Origin: Sphingomonas sp. AX6
GTDB taxonomy: Bacteria; Pseudomonadota; Alphaproteobacteria; Sphingomonadales; Sphingomonadaceae
NCBI RefSeq assembly: GCF_902506605.1
Contig: NZ_LR733979.1
Location: 517,064-581,063, forward strand
Length of the DNA stretch: 64,000 nucleotides
Reading direction: 5' to 3'
Of this stretch, positions 29,049-39,296 are shown piece after piece (positions within the stretch are counted from its first letter, which is position 1; every line of letters starts with the position of its first letter). The notes under the pieces were generated by a model. It was not told where the DNA came from and ran no database searches. It saw nothing but the letters and a program-made list of their open reading frames with translations. The translations under genes and the position numbers were made by a program.

Positions 29049-30032
29049 ATGCGCGCTCTATTGCTAACCGCCGCCCTGACCCTCGCCTTGCCCGCCAGCG
29101 CACAGACCCTCGTCATCGGCAACAAGGGCGAAGACACGGTCAGCTTCGTCGACCTGAAATCGGGGCGCGAAGTACGCCGGGTGGAAACCGCGAAGGCACC
29201 GCATGAAGTCGCGATCTCGCCCGATGGCGCGCACGCCGCGGTGGTCGCCTATGGCGGGCAGACGATCGACATTTTCGACGTCGCATCGGCCAGCCTGGTC
29301 GAACGCATCGACATCGCGCCCAATCTGCGCCCGCATGGCCTGGTCTGGCTGAAGGACGGGCGTCTGGTCGCCTCGGCAGAGGGTAGCGATTCGATCGCGG
29401 TGGTGCGTGCGGCCAAGGACGGCGCAGGCGAGCGGGTGCGCCAAGTCGCGACCGGTCAAAAGGGATCGCACATGGTCGCCGTCTCCCCCGACGGACGCCG
29501 CGCCTGGGTCGCGAACATGGGGTCCAAATCGATCACCGCGATCGACCTGTCGGCCATGCGCAAGATCGGCGACACCCCGGTGGGCAAGGAGCCCGAGGGG
29601 CTGGCGCTGTCGCCAGACGGACGCCGCCTTTGGGTCGCGGATCGCGGCGGCAACCGCGCGCACGAATTCGACGCGATGACGATGAAGGAACTGGGCAGCG
29701 TCGCGGTCGGGCAATTCCCGATCCGCATCTTGGTATCGCCGGACGGAAGACACGCGGTGACGTCGAACTTGGAGAGCGGCGACCTGACGGTGATCGACAC
29801 TGCAACGCGGGCAGTGACGCGGACGATCCCGGTCGGACGCAACAAGGCATTCGGGCAAGTGACGATCCTGTTTTCGGACGATGGCACGCGGCTTTACGTG
29901 GCGGAGACAGGAATCGACCGGATTGCAGAGGTCGATTTCGCGAGTGGTCGCGTGCTGGGGCGGCTGCCTGCGGGGAAACAGGGCGACGGCATCGCGATCG
30001 CGCCGGTGAGCGTCCGGCAGGCGTTGCCCTGA
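29049..30032 (+). CDS. Exported YncE/YVTN-type beta-propeller protein
   Basis: The 327-residue product starts with a signal peptide (MRALLLTAALTLALPASAQ) after a GGAGAA site. It consists of about seven repeats of roughly 42 residues with the pattern (V)SPDGRxAWVAN and TVSxVDL. Examples are AVSPDGRRAWVANMGSKSI, ALSPDGRRLWVADRGG and LVSPDGRHAVTSNLESGD. Such propellers act as periplasmic binding or scaffold proteins. No catalytic motif is seen and the partner is unknown. Confidence 0.8.
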   Translation: MRALLLTAALTLALPASAQTLVIGNKGEDTVSFVDLKSGREVRRVETAKAPHEVAISPDGAHAAVVAYGGQTIDIFDVASASLVERIDIAPNLRPHGLVWLKDGRLVASAEGSDSIAVVRAAKDGAGERVRQVATGQKGSHMVAVSPDGRRAWVANMGSKSITAIDLSAMRKIGDTPVGKEPEGLALSPDGRRLWVADRGGNRAHEFDAMTMKELGSVAVGQFPIRILVSPDGRHAVTSNLESGDLTVIDTATRAVTRTIPVGRNKAFGQVTILFSDDGTRLYVAETGIDRIAEVDFASGRVLGRLPAGKQGDGIAIAPVSVRQALP

Positions 30033-30062
30033 GATGGTTCGAAGATTTACCGCAACCAACAT

Positions 30063-30180
30063 CCGTTGGTCCTGAGTAGGGACTGAGCGAAGCCGAAGGC
30101 CCGTATCGAAGGATCGCCCCAAGCGGCCGCCCTTCGATACGCCATTTCGACTTCGCTCAACGGCTACTCAGGACAAACGG
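30063..30180. repeat. Inverted repeat, family G copy 1
   Basis: The left part (CCGTTGGTCCTGAGTAGGGA, then CGTATCGAAGG) is mirrored by the right part (CCTTCGATACG, then GGCTACTCAGGACAAACGG). The structure is a long arm with an internal second arm. A longer copy lies at 34187-34342. Confidence 0.85.
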
Positions 30181-30247
30181 GGGATTGGCACCCTTGCCAC
30201 CCCCGCCCCATCCTCTAGCATCGCCGAGATAACGGGAGAGCGCGTCC

Positions 30248-31561
30248 ATGCGACATATCGCGGTGATCGGATCGGGACCGGCGGGCTATTACACCGCCGA
30301 AGCCGCGCAAAAGGCGTTCGGAGACGATGTGCGCGTCGATATCATCGACCGGATGCCGGTGCCGTTCGGGCTGATCCGCACCGGCGTCGCGCCCGACCAC
30401 CAGTCGATCAAGGGTGTGTCGCGCCGGTATGAAGCGACCGCGCTGACCGAGACAGTGCGCTTTGTCGGCAATGTCACCGTCGGCCAGGACGTGACCATCG
30501 CCGAATTGCGCGAGCTGTACGACGCGGTGGTGCTGGCGACCGGGGCACCCGCCGACCGGCCGCTCGACATTCCGGGTAGCGATTTGCCAGGCGTCGTGGG
30601 ATCGGCGGCGTTCGTCGGCTGGTATAACGGACATCCCGATTTCGCCGGGCTCGCACCGCCGCTGGTCGGGCCGGGCGCGGTGGTGATCGGCAATGGCAAT
30701 GTCGCGCTCGACGTCGCGCGCATCCTCGCCAAGAGCCAGGACGAACTCGCCGCATCCGACATCGTCAACCATGCGTTTCGGGCACTGGAGCGCGCAGGCA
30801 TCGACACGGTGACATTGCTGGGCCGCCGCGGGCCGCACCAGATTGCGATGACGCCCAAGGAACTGGGCGAACTGGGCCATCTGGCCCGCGCGACGCCGGT
30901 GGTCGAACCCGGCGACCTGCCGCCGACGGACGAGGACGCGGCGTTGGAACCCGGCCAGCGCAAATCCGTCACTCATTTGCGCGATTATGCCGCCACGGGA
31001 CCGGACACGGCCAAGCCGGTTCGGGTCGTCTTCGATTTCTTTGCCATGCCCGTTGCCATCAAAGGCGAAGGCCGCGCCGAACGAGTCATCGTCGAACGCA
31101 CCGCGCTCGACGCCGAAGGCCGCGCGACCGGCACGGGAGAGACCTACGCGATCCCCGCGCACCTGGTCGTCAGTTGCATCGGATACCGCACGCCGCCGAT
31201 CGACGGCGTTCCCTATGACGCGCGCGCCGGGCGGTTCGCCAATGACGAAGGGCGCATCCTCCCCGGTCTCTACGCCGTCGGCTGGGCACGGCGCGGACCA
31301 TCCGGCACGATCGGCACCAACCGCCCCGACGGCTTCGCCATCGTCGAAAAGATCGCCGAGGACATCGGCGAGGGCAGCGGCAAGCTGGGACGACCTGCGC
31401 TCGATGCGCTGCTGGCGGCGCGCACCGTCGATGTCGTCACGTTCCGCGACTGGCAGAATATCGATTCGGCGGAAGTCGCCGCCGCGCGCGACGGTGCGCC
31501 GCGTGAGAAGTTCGTGGCCGTCGATGCCATGTTGGGGGCAGCGCGCACGCCCACGACTTGA
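30248..31561 (+). CDS. FprA-like ferredoxin/adrenodoxin-type NADP reductase
   Basis: The 437-residue flavoprotein has the FAD motif VIGSGPAGYYTAEA at the N-terminus, the family pattern PVPFGLIRTGVAPDH, the NADP-binding GNGNVALDVARIL and the adrenodoxin-reductase-like SCIGYRTPPIDGVPYD and GWARRGPSGTIGTNRPDG. These place it in the FprA/adrenodoxin reductase group, which passes electrons from NADPH to a ferredoxin. No ferredoxin or P450 gene is adjacent. A GGGAGAG precedes the ATG. It ends about 100 bp before a tRNA gene. Confidence 0.9.
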   Translation: MRHIAVIGSGPAGYYTAEAAQKAFGDDVRVDIIDRMPVPFGLIRTGVAPDHQSIKGVSRRYEATALTETVRFVGNVTVGQDVTIAELRELYDAVVLATGAPADRPLDIPGSDLPGVVGSAAFVGWYNGHPDFAGLAPPLVGPGAVVIGNGNVALDVARILAKSQDELAASDIVNHAFRALERAGIDTVTLLGRRGPHQIAMTPKELGELGHLARATPVVEPGDLPPTDEDAALEPGQRKSVTHLRDYAATGPDTAKPVRVVFDFFAMPVAIKGEGRAERVIVERTALDAEGRATGTGETYAIPAHLVVSCIGYRTPPIDGVPYDARAGRFANDEGRILPGLYAVGWARRGPSGTIGTNRPDGFAIVEKIAEDIGEGSGKLGRPALDALLAARTVDVVTFRDWQNIDSAEVAAARDGAPREKFVAVDAMLGAARTPTT

Positions 31562-31582
31562 TCGGCAACCCCGCGACCCCAC

Positions 31583-31611
31583 TTGCACGGGGCGGGCACG
31601 CTTTGTATAGG
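31583..31611 (+). promoter_or_regulatory. Sigma-70-type promoter of tRNA-Pro
   Basis: TTGCAC (31583-31588) and TATAGG (31606-31611) are separated by exactly 17 bp, about 50 bp upstream of the tRNA. Its place inside an otherwise GC-rich gap supports real use. Confidence 0.65.
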
Positions 31612-31661
31612 CGCGCCTTCCAAGCACCGGTCGCACCGCACACGCAACGATCGGACTCCGT

Positions 31662-31738
31662 CGGGGAGTAGCTCAGCCTGGTAGAGCACTGCCTTCGGGA
31701 GGCAGGGGCCGGAGGTTCGAATCCTCTCTTCCCGACCA
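31662..31738 (+). tRNA. tRNA-Pro, anticodon CGG
   Basis: The cloverleaf can be drawn by eye: acceptor CGGGGAG against CTTCCCG (one G-T pair), D-arm GCTC with GAGC, anticodon stem CTGCC/GGCAG with loop TTCGGGA (anticodon CGG), and T-arm GGAGG/CCTCT-type with TTCGAAT. The 3' CCA is encoded at 31736-31738. CGG reads CCG proline codons, which dominate in GC-rich genomes. A clear promoter lies upstream. Confidence 0.95.
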
Positions 31739-31925
31739 CCGCTTATCAGTATCGGCGCATCGGCGATCCGTAGAGATCGTGACGCGCAGTGGCCCGGCGA
31801 ACATCATAGGGGATCGCCATATATCACCGGTGTCGTGCGTCGGGTTTCGCGCGGTCCACGCCGGTGATTTGGCCGTTCCTTATTTTTTCGCCGCCCCCAT
31901 GCGGCATCGTTGGATTATTGCCGTC

Positions 31926-33719
31926 ATGTCATTTGCCGAACTCCCCCCCCTGCTCGCCGAAGCGCTCGAAGCGCGTGGCTATGCCGCCCCCACCCCGGTC
32001 CAGGCCGCGGTGCTGGAACCCGAAGCGGCGGGCCGCGACCTGATCGTCTCCGCTCAGACCGGCTCGGGCAAGACCGTCGCCTTCGGTCTGGCGATGGCCA
32101 CCGACCTGCTGGGCGATGAAGGCCGCATGGCCGCGCCCGGCGCGCCGGTCGCCCTCATCATCGCACCGACGCGCGAACTGGCGCTTCAGGTCAGCCGGGA
32201 ATTCATGTGGCTCTATGGCAAGGCAGGGGCGCGGATCGCCACCTGTGTCGGGGGCATGGACGCGTCGAAGGAGCGTCGCGCGCTGAGCCACGGAACGCAT
32301 GTCGTCGTCGGTACGCCGGGACGTTTGCGTGATCACCTGGAACGCGGCGCGCTCGACCTCTCGGCATTGAAGGCGGTCGTCCTCGACGAGGCCGACGAGA
32401 TGCTCGACATGGGATTCCGCGAGGATCTGGAACAGATTCTCGACGGTGCGCCCGACACGCGCCGTACCTTGCTGTTCTCGGCGACGATGCCGCGTCCGAT
32501 CGTGGCGCTGGCCAAACGCTATCAGCGCGACGCGCTGCGCATCTCGACCGTCGGCGACGATCGCGGGCATGGTGACATCGCCTATCAGGCAGTGACCGTC
32601 TCCCCGTCGGAGATCGAGCACGCCGTCATCAACCTGCTGCGCTTCCATGAAGCGGAAACCGCGATGCTGTTCTGCGCGACACGAGACAATGTCCGGCATC
32701 TGCACGCGACGTTGCAGGAACGCGGCTTCGCGGCCGTCGCACTGTCGGGCGAGCATTCGCAGAACGAGCGCAATCATGCGCTGCAATCGCTGCGCGACCG
32801 CCGCGCGCGCGTCTGCGTCGCCACCGATGTCGCCGCGCGCGGCATCGATCTGCCGACGCTCAGCCTTGTCGTGCATGTCGAAATTCCGCGGGATGCAGAG
32901 GCGTTGCAGCATCGCTCGGGCCGGACGGGTCGCGCGGGCAAGAAGGGAACGGCAGTGCTGATCGTCCCCTATCCGCGCCGTCGCCGGGTCGAATCGATGC
33001 TGCGCGGCGCGCGGATCGAGGCGGAATGGATTTCCGCGCCGACGCCGGAGGAAATCCGCGTGCAGGACCGCGAGCGGTTGATCGCCGCATTGCTCGCCCC
33101 GCAAGAATATGACGAGGAGGATCGCGCGCTCGCGGAACGGCTGATGGCGGAACGTCCGGCAGAGGATATCGCCGCCGCACTCGTCCGCTCGCACCGCGCG
33201 TCGATGCCGCAGCCCGAAGAACTCATCCCCAATTCGCCCGAAGCGCGGCAGGCGGCTCAACAGGAACGCCATCGTCCGGGCTTCGACGATACGATCTGGT
33301 TCCGCATGGACATCGGTCGCCGACAAAATGCCGACCCGCGCTGGTTGCTGCCATTGCTGTGTCGTCGCGGGCACATCACCCGCAACGAAGTTGGCGCGAT
33401 CCGCATCGGACCGAACGAGACGCATTTCCAGATTCCGCGCGCCATCGCGGGCAAGTTCAGTGCCGCACTTGCGCGCACTGCAGGGCAGGACGGCGAGGAA
33501 GGCGATGTCCGCATCGAACCCGCGCCCGATGCACCCGAACCCGGCGCACGCGGCGGGGGCGGCCCGCGCGAGCGGCTGGCCCCTGCCCCTCACCGCAAGG
33601 GTCCGCGGCGCGGTAACGCCGGTGCAGGCGCACCGCGCCACAGCCCCACGCCCTATAAGGGTGGCGGCAACAAGCCCGGCGGCAATCGTCGTCCCGGCGG
33701 GCCGCCCCGCGCCCGGTGA
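31926..33719 (+). CDS. DEAD-box RNA helicase with DbpA-type C-terminal RNA-binding domain
   Basis: The 597-residue helicase shows the Q-motif region ([12 protein letters not shown]), motif I AQTGSGKT, motif II DEAD, motif III SATMPRP, and motif VI region [13 protein letters not shown]. After the core come a linker and a domain containing [20 protein letters not shown] and the pattern of the DbpA/CsdA RRM-like fold. A Gly/Arg/Pro-rich tail ends the protein. This suggests a role in ribosome assembly or cold response. The start at 31926 is the ATG before SFAELPP; upstream in-frame codons (from 31779) look non-coding. Confidence 0.92.
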   Translation: MSFAELPPLLAEALEARGYAAPTPVQAAVLEPEAAGRDLIVSAQTGSGKTVAFGLAMATDLLGDEGRMAAPGAPVALIIAPTRELALQVSREFMWLYGKAGARIATCVGGMDASKERRALSHGTHVVVGTPGRLRDHLERGALDLSALKAVVLDEADEMLDMGFREDLEQILDGAPDTRRTLLFSATMPRPIVALAKRYQRDALRISTVGDDRGHGDIAYQAVTVSPSEIEHAVINLLRFHEAETAMLFCATRDNVRHLHATLQERGFAAVALSGEHSQNERNHALQSLRDRRARVCVATDVAARGIDLPTLSLVVHVEIPRDAEALQHRSGRTGRAGKKGTAVLIVPYPRRRRVESMLRGARIEAEWISAPTPEEIRVQDRERLIAALLAPQEYDEEDRALAERLMAERPAEDIAAALVRSHRASMPQPEELIPNSPEARQAAQQERHRPGFDDTIWFRMDIGRRQNADPRWLLPLLCRRGHITRNEVGAIRIGPNETHFQIPRAIAGKFSAALARTAGQDGEEGDVRIEPAPDAPEPGARGGGGPRERLAPAPHRKGPRRGNAGAGAPRHSPTPYKGGGNKPGGNRRPGGPPRAR

Positions 33720-34174
33720 GCGGCACGCCGCATATCCTGGTCGATGCCGATGCCTGCCCGGTAAAGGATGAGATCTACAAAGTCGCCTGGCGCCACGCGG
33801 TGCCGGTGACCTTGGTCAGCAACCAGTATCTGCGCATCCCCGATCACCCGTTGATCGACCGGGTGGTGGTGAGCGACGGCTTCGATGCCGCCGACGACTG
33901 GATCGCAGAACGCTCGGACGCGACCAAGCTGGTGGTGACGGCGGATATTCTGCTTGCGGATCGCTGCCTGAAGGCGGGCGCGACGGTGCTCAAGCCCAAT
34001 GGCACGCCGTTCACGACGAGTTCGATCGGCGCCGCGATCGCGACCCGCGCGATCATGGCCGATCTGCGCGCAGGCGGCGACCAGATCGGCGGGCCTGCGC
34101 CCTTTTCGGGCAAGGACCGGTCGGCGTTCTTGCAAGCGCTGGACACCGCGCTGGTGCGGATGAAGCGCGGCTAA
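33716..34174 (+). CDS. YaiI/YqxD family protein (DUF188)
   Basis: The 152-residue product begins after a GTG that overlaps the helicase stop (GTGA), indicating translational coupling. It has the family motifs [33 protein letters not shown] and [18 protein letters not shown]. The fold is PIN-like with a conserved acidic pocket (DADACP), and a nuclease-like role is suspected but not shown. The coupling with an RNA helicase would suit RNA metabolism. Confidence 0.88.
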   Translation: MSGTPHILVDADACPVKDEIYKVAWRHAVPVTLVSNQYLRIPDHPLIDRVVVSDGFDAADDWIAERSDATKLVVTADILLADRCLKAGATVLKPNGTPFTTSSIGAAIATRAIMADLRAGGDQIGGPAPFSGKDRSAFLQALDTALVRMKRG

Positions 34175-34186
34175 CTTACACTCTAT

Positions 34187-34342
34187 CCGTTTGTCCTGAG
34201 TAGGGACTGAGCGCAGTCGAAGGCCCGTATCGAAGGATCATTACAAGCGACCGTCCTTCGATACGCCATTTCGGCTTCGCTTAATGCCTGTCCTGAGCGC
34301 CTGCCTTGGTAGGCAGTCGAAGGGGCTACTCAAGACAAACGG
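34187..34342. repeat. Inverted repeat, family G copy 2 (long form)
   Basis: It starts CCGTTTGTCCTGAGTAGGGA and ends ACTCAAGACAAACGG, with an inner CGTATCGAAGG/CCTTCGATACG pair. The right half carries an extra TGTCCTGAGCGCCTGCCTTG block also seen in family E copy 1, so the families share modules. Confidence 0.85.
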
Positions 34343-34370
34343 TGTGGAGTGTGTCCCGGCTTGTTTCGCC

Positions 34371-36296
34371 TCAAACCCCGATCACCCCGCCATCGTCCTT
34401 TCGCACCACCACGACCGAAGGCCGCGGCGGCATGTCGGGTTTGAAATCCGGCCAGCGATGCGCCGGGTCTACCGCGGTCGAACGACGTCCGAATTCGGGC
34501 CACTCCACCATGCCGTCGGAGGCAGGATGCTGGATCGCCAGAAACAAATGCCGCCCGTCGCGGGTGAAACGGGGGCCGCACATTTCCGCGCCGGCTGGAA
34601 CGCGGAAGAACATGTGTCCCGTGCCCCTGCCCGCCCCGTCGGTTTCCATCGCCCAAAGTCCATCCGCCGTGCCGCTGTTCGGCCAGTTCGACCCCTGATC
34701 GGTCGCGATCCACAGGCGGCCTGCCGGGTCGAACGCGCAATTGTCGGGGCACGAAAACCAGCCACTGTCCGAGATTTCCGCATTCCAGCGCGCGCCAACC
34801 TTCGGATCGTTCGGGCGTCCGCACAGCACCAGGATTTCCCAATCGAACCGGTCTGCGGCATGGTCGCCGCCCGGTGCGATCAACTCGACGATCTGGCCAT
34901 CGCGGTTGGCGATGCGCGGGTTGGCGACATTTGCCTGATCGCGGTCGCTATTGTTGGTCAGCATCACATAGACGCGGCCATTGGTCGGATGCGCCTCGAC
35001 ATCCTCGGGCCGGTCCATCGGGGTCGCGCCGAGCAGGTCGCCCGCGCGCCGCGCCTCGATCACGACATCCGCCTGGCTATTGAAGCCGTTTTCCGCCGTC
35101 AGCGGCCCGGTGCCATGCACCAGTGGCACCCAGCGCATCCCGCCTTCGTCGAAGATCGCGACCGACAGCACACCATGGTCGAGCAGGTCGGCATTGGCCG
35201 CGCGATCATCGCTCACACGATCGCGGCTGACGAAACGGTAGAGATATTCATGCCGCGCATCGTCGCCCATATAGACGACCAGCCGCCCATCGCGGTTGAC
35301 GATCGTCTCCGCCCCTTCATGCGCGAACCGGCCCAGCGCGGTGCGCTTCTTCGGCAGCGCTTGAGGATTTAGCGCGTCGATTTCGACGATCCAGCCGAAG
35401 CGGTTGGCCTCATGCGGATCCTTGCCGACGTCGAAGCGCGGGTCGAATGCGGCCCAGCTCAGCTTGCCCTGCCCCGGCTGGGTCGGCTTGCCATCCTCTC
35501 GCACGACGCCGAAGCGGCGATGGTTGACGGTTTCGGCATGACCCGCGGCCAGCCCGCCTGAAAAGGCAAAGTCGAAATTTTCCTCGGCGGTCAGATACGT
35601 ACCCCACGGGGTCAGTCCGCCCGCGCAATTGCCGTAAGTGCCGATCACGGTGCGTCCCGCCGGGTCGGCGACCGTCCGCATCCGTGCATGGCCCGCCGCG
35701 GGGCCGGAGACGCCCACGCGGGTGGACAGCATATCGACCTTGCGGTTCATCGCGCCGGCCACCGGCACCCAACGTGCGCCGTCGCGGCGAAGCTCGGTCA
35801 TCGAAATGCCGACGGCGGCGCGCTCCACCTCCGAATGGCGCTGCGTGTACCGGCTGCGGTCGAACTTGCCGTCCGCGCCGTACAGGTCGGGGAACATCAG
35901 TTCGGGCAGCACATATTCATGATTGACGCCCAGCATCATCCGGTCGCGCGACACCGGGATCAGGCCGACGAAATCGCAATTATAGCCGAACTGCTTCGAC
36001 TGCGCCTCGCCGGTCTGGTTCATCGGATCGAACGCAGGCGCACCGGGCATCACCGGATCGCCCCAGCGCAACAGGATGTCGGCGGTATAGCCGGGCGCGA
36101 CATGATGGCGATCGTCAATGCCGTGCGAAATCGGGGTGAAGGCGAAGGCGGGGGCTGCACCGCCCGCACTCCCCAGTCCCGCGCCGCTATAACCGCAGCT
36201 CGACAGCATCACCGTCGCGCCGACCCCGCCCAACCCGGTCAGGATCGACCGCCGCGACAAACGGGCTTCGACGATCTTCTCGAACGGACGCGACAT
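34371..36296 (-). CDS. phoX: PhoX-type alkaline phosphatase (DUF839), Tat-exported
   Basis: The 641-residue protein has a twin-arginine-type leader (LSRRSILTGLGGVGATVMLS), followed by SCG that could also be a lipobox. The body has the PhoX/DUF839 landmarks GVNHEYVLPELMFPD, GTYGNCAGGLTPWGTYLTAE, VYMGDDARHEYLYRFVS and DNCAFDPAGRLWIATDQGSN. PhoX enzymes are Ca/Fe-dependent phosphatases that free phosphate outside the cytoplasm. GGAGA lies before the ATG. No pho box was recognised upstream. Confidence 0.88.
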   Translation of the reverse strand: MSRPFEKIVEARLSRRSILTGLGGVGATVMLSSCGYSGAGLGSAGGAAPAFAFTPISHGIDDRHHVAPGYTADILLRWGDPVMPGAPAFDPMNQTGEAQSKQFGYNCDFVGLIPVSRDRMMLGVNHEYVLPELMFPDLYGADGKFDRSRYTQRHSEVERAAVGISMTELRRDGARWVPVAGAMNRKVDMLSTRVGVSGPAAGHARMRTVADPAGRTVIGTYGNCAGGLTPWGTYLTAEENFDFAFSGGLAAGHAETVNHRRFGVVREDGKPTQPGQGKLSWAAFDPRFDVGKDPHEANRFGWIVEIDALNPQALPKKRTALGRFAHEGAETIVNRDGRLVVYMGDDARHEYLYRFVSRDRVSDDRAANADLLDHGVLSVAIFDEGGMRWVPLVHGTGPLTAENGFNSQADVVIEARRAGDLLGATPMDRPEDVEAHPTNGRVYVMLTNNSDRDQANVANPRIANRDGQIVELIAPGGDHAADRFDWEILVLCGRPNDPKVGARWNAEISDSGWFSCPDNCAFDPAGRLWIATDQGSNWPNSGTADGLWAMETDGAGRGTGHMFFRVPAGAEMCGPRFTRDGRHLFLAIQHPASDGMVEWPEFGRRSTAVDPAHRWPDFKPDMPPRPSVVVVRKDDGGVIGV

Positions 36297-36363
36297 GGAA
36301 TTCTCCGGCAGGATGGGAAATCCCGTCCCGCCTAGGGATGCAATGTGGCAGTTCCGTGAACGC

Positions 36364-37044
36364 TCAGCGCGCCCAGCTTCTCAGCAGATTGTGATAGCAG
36401 CCCGTCAGCGCGATCAGCGCGGGGTCGCGGTCGCCGACGCGGGGGCGAAGCGACTGGATGGCGATGTCCATGTCGAACAGGGTCGCGCGCTGTGCGGCGT
36501 CTGGCACCAGGCTTTCGATCCAGAAGAAGCTCGCGACCCGCGCGCCGCGCGTGACGGGGGCGACGCTGTGGAGCGTGGTGGCGGGGTATAGGATCATGTG
36601 CCCGGCGGGCAGCTTGATCGCCTTGCCATCATGCCCGTCCTCGATGATGAGTTCGCCGCCGTCATAGTCGGCTGGGTCGGACAGGAACAACGTCGCCGAT
36701 AGGTCCGTGCGCAGCCGCCCCTGCCCGTCCGGCATCGGGCGAAACGCATTGTCGACATGCGTCCCGAACGCCTGTCCCCCGGCGTAGCGGTTGAACAGCG
36801 GCGGATAGACGGCGCGCGGCAGCGCGGCGGACTGGAACAGCAGGTTCGCCGCCAGCGCCGCCGCGACCTCTGCCCCCAGTTCGCGCGCTTCGACGCAATC
36901 CTGCGGCAACTGCGCATTGTCCTTGGCGAGCGCCGACTGATAGCCCGCGGTCGCCCGTCCATCGGCCCAGGGCGCGTCCGCCAGCCGGTCGCGGAACCGG
37001 CGCACCGTTTCCGCATCCAGTAGCTGCTCGATCTCGATCATCAT
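36364..37044 (-). CDS. piuC: PKHD-type Fe(II)/2-oxoglutarate hydroxylase, PiuC family
   Basis: The 226-residue enzyme has the double-stranded beta-helix ligands: His-Asp in GTHVDNAFRP, distal His in TLHSVAPVTRG, and the 2-oxoglutarate arginine in GARVASFFWIES. The N- and C-terminal extensions are those of PiuC/YbiX. It lies 19 bp downstream of a siderophore receptor gene, the usual PiuA/Fiu-PiuC pairing, so the two are likely one iron-regulated operon. The substrate is unknown. ATG 37044 or 37041 can both be the start. Confidence 0.93.
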   Translation of the reverse strand: MMIEIEQLLDAETVRRFRDRLADAPWADGRATAGYQSALAKDNAQLPQDCVEARELGAEVAAALAANLLFQSAALPRAVYPPLFNRYAGGQAFGTHVDNAFRPMPDGQGRLRTDLSATLFLSDPADYDGGELIIEDGHDGKAIKLPAGHMILYPATTLHSVAPVTRGARVASFFWIESLVPDAAQRATLFDMDIAIQSLRPRVGDRDPALIALTGCYHNLLRSWAR

Positions 37045-37063
37045 CGGGCACGAGCCTTCAGGC

Positions 37064-39250
37064 TTAGAACCCCATCGTCAAGGTCAGCGTTGCCGATCGC
37101 GACGCCGCCGGGATCGACTGCCCGCTGGCGAAAGAATAGAAATAGTCGCGGTCGCCGATATTATAAACATTGGCGCGCAGGCCGAATTGCTCGTTGATCT
37201 TATACTCGGCGAAGGCGTCGAACACCGTATAGGCGGGCGCAGTGATGGTGATGTTGGCGGTCGCCGACTGGCGCACGTCGCTGGTGCGGCTCGACACATG
37301 CTGCACCCCGCCGCCGATGGTCAGCGCGTCGGTTGCGGCATAGCTGGTCCACAGATTGGCCGAGTGTTCGGGCGTGTGGTCCAGCCGCTGGCCAACCTCG
37401 AACGCCCGGTTCGATTTGGTCACTTCGCCATCGAGATAGGTATAGCCCGCAAAGATGTTCCAGCGAGGGGTGATGCGGCCCACTGCCTGAAGCTCGAGTC
37501 CCCGCACCCGCTGTTCGCCGTCGAGTACCACCGGCGGGTCGCCCGCGTTGACGCCCGGCGTACGGGCGTTGTCGCGGGTGATCTGAAACACCGCCGCCGA
37601 CAGGTTGAGCGCGCCGTCCATCACGTCGATCTTGCCGCCCGCTTCCCAGGCGCGGCTGGTTTCGGGATCGACGTTGAAATTGGCGGCAGTGGTCGGGGGG
37701 TTGTTGTTGCCGCCAGCAAGTTGGACGATTTCCGCACCGCTGCCAGGTTCGAATGCGGTGCCGTACGCGACGTACAGGCTGGACGCGGGCGTCGGTTTGA
37801 ACACGATCGCCGCGTTGCCGCTCAACTTGTTGTCGGTGCGCAAGAGGTCGGTGACGAAGCCGGGCGCGATGCCGATGTCGTCGAAGCCGCGCGCGCGGGT
37901 CTTTACCCGGTCGTGGCGCAGGCCGCCGACGAATTTCCATTGCTCGCCCAGCTCGACCGTGTCGAACAGATAGACGGCCAACGTCTCGACATCGGTGCGC
38001 GCACGGGTGCCGTTGTACGCGATCGGCGCGGCGAACAGGAAGGCGGGGTCAAACAGGTTCATGTTCGGGCCGTTGGCGTCCAGGCGGCGACGGTTCTCGT
38101 TGCTCTCATCGACATATTCGACACCCGCGACCACGGTATGCCGCAGCGCGCCGGTCGCGAACTCGGCCGTCAGGTTGGTTTGGTTGATGAACAACTGGTC
38201 GGTCTGGTCGCGGGGTTTGCGGTTGCCGACGGCAAGCGTGGCCGGGGTCAGCGTGGTGACGTTGCCGACGAAGCGCGGGGCGGAGGCGACCTGTTCGTTA
38301 TCGACGCGGGCATAACGGGTGACGTTGCTGATCGACAGCGTCTCACCGAACTGGTGCTCGAACCGACCGGTCACCGTGTCGGTGCGAACATCGCGGTAAT
38401 CGGTCGAATAGCCGTAGAAATTGTCGCGATCGACCGGCGCGACGACACCGCCGAAGGGCGAGCCCGCAAGGCTGAGGTTACGACCGTTGGGCAGGCCGAA
38501 ATCGGGACGGTCATCCTGTTCGAGATGCAGGTAATTGACGATGAAGCTGGTATCGCCGCCGATGCCGAAGCCGATCGATGGCGCCACCGCCCAGCGGCGG
38601 CTGAACACCTGATCCCGGCCGGGTTCGTCGGCCGAATGCGCCATCGCGGTCAGGCGAACGGCAATGCCGCTATCGGTGTCCACAACGTAATTATAGTCGG
38701 CAGTCGCGCGGTAGAAATTGTCCGTGCCGACGCCGATTTCACCGCCGACGCGGTTGGACAAGATCGGCTGGCGCGTGACGATGTTGACCGTCCCGCCGAC
38801 ATTGCCGCGGCCCGCAAAGGCGGAGGCCGGCCCCTTGGTCACCTCGATCCGCTCGGCATAAAAGGGATCGCGGAAATAATTGCCGGGGTCGCGAATGCCA
38901 TCGACGAAGATGTCGTCGCGCGCGGAAAATCCGCGCACGTTGAACGCATCGCCGCCGCCGGGGGGATTGCCCTCGCCCGCCTGGAAACTGACCCCGGTGA
39001 TGTTGCGCATCGCGTCGCGCAGCGTCCGGCGGCCCTGTTCGGACATCAGGTCGTCTTCGACCACCGTCACCGATTGCGGCGTGTCGAGCGGGGACAGCAC
39101 CTGTTGCGGCAGCGACAGGTCGTCGGTCAGATACTCGCCGGTGACCACCACCTCCTGCGGATCACCCTCGGTCACGGGCTGGGCATAGGCAGGCGCGGCG
39201 GACAAGGCGGCACCGGTGCCGAGCGCTGCGATCAACTGACGACGAAACAT
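37064..39250 (-). CDS. TonB-dependent siderophore receptor (Fiu/PiuA-like)
   Basis: The 728-residue outer-membrane receptor has a signal peptide (MFRRQLIAALGTGAALSAAPAYAQ). The plug domain includes LDTPQSVTVVEDDLMSEQG, GFSARDDIFVDGIRD and ERIEVTKGPASAFAGRGNVG. The long barrel ends in the aromatic LTLTMGF. The SVTVV and NVRGFSARDD patterns are those of catecholate siderophore receptors. A Fur-like dyad lies about 47 bp upstream, and the hydroxylase gene follows. The start at 39250 was chosen for the signal peptide; the frame is open further upstream. Confidence 0.93.
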   Translation of the reverse strand: MFRRQLIAALGTGAALSAAPAYAQPVTEGDPQEVVVTGEYLTDDLSLPQQVLSPLDTPQSVTVVEDDLMSEQGRRTLRDAMRNITGVSFQAGEGNPPGGGDAFNVRGFSARDDIFVDGIRDPGNYFRDPFYAERIEVTKGPASAFAGRGNVGGTVNIVTRQPILSNRVGGEIGVGTDNFYRATADYNYVVDTDSGIAVRLTAMAHSADEPGRDQVFSRRWAVAPSIGFGIGGDTSFIVNYLHLEQDDRPDFGLPNGRNLSLAGSPFGGVVAPVDRDNFYGYSTDYRDVRTDTVTGRFEHQFGETLSISNVTRYARVDNEQVASAPRFVGNVTTLTPATLAVGNRKPRDQTDQLFINQTNLTAEFATGALRHTVVAGVEYVDESNENRRRLDANGPNMNLFDPAFLFAAPIAYNGTRARTDVETLAVYLFDTVELGEQWKFVGGLRHDRVKTRARGFDDIGIAPGFVTDLLRTDNKLSGNAAIVFKPTPASSLYVAYGTAFEPGSGAEIVQLAGGNNNPPTTAANFNVDPETSRAWEAGGKIDVMDGALNLSAAVFQITRDNARTPGVNAGDPPVVLDGEQRVRGLELQAVGRITPRWNIFAGYTYLDGEVTKSNRAFEVGQRLDHTPEHSANLWTSYAATDALTIGGGVQHVSSRTSDVRQSATANITITAPAYTVFDAFAEYKINEQFGLRANVYNIGDRDYFYSFASGQSIPAASRSATLTLTMGF

Positions 39251-39296
39251 GCGAAACAAGCCCCCGATTATCTTTCTGGGAGGCGCGTTACTGCTT

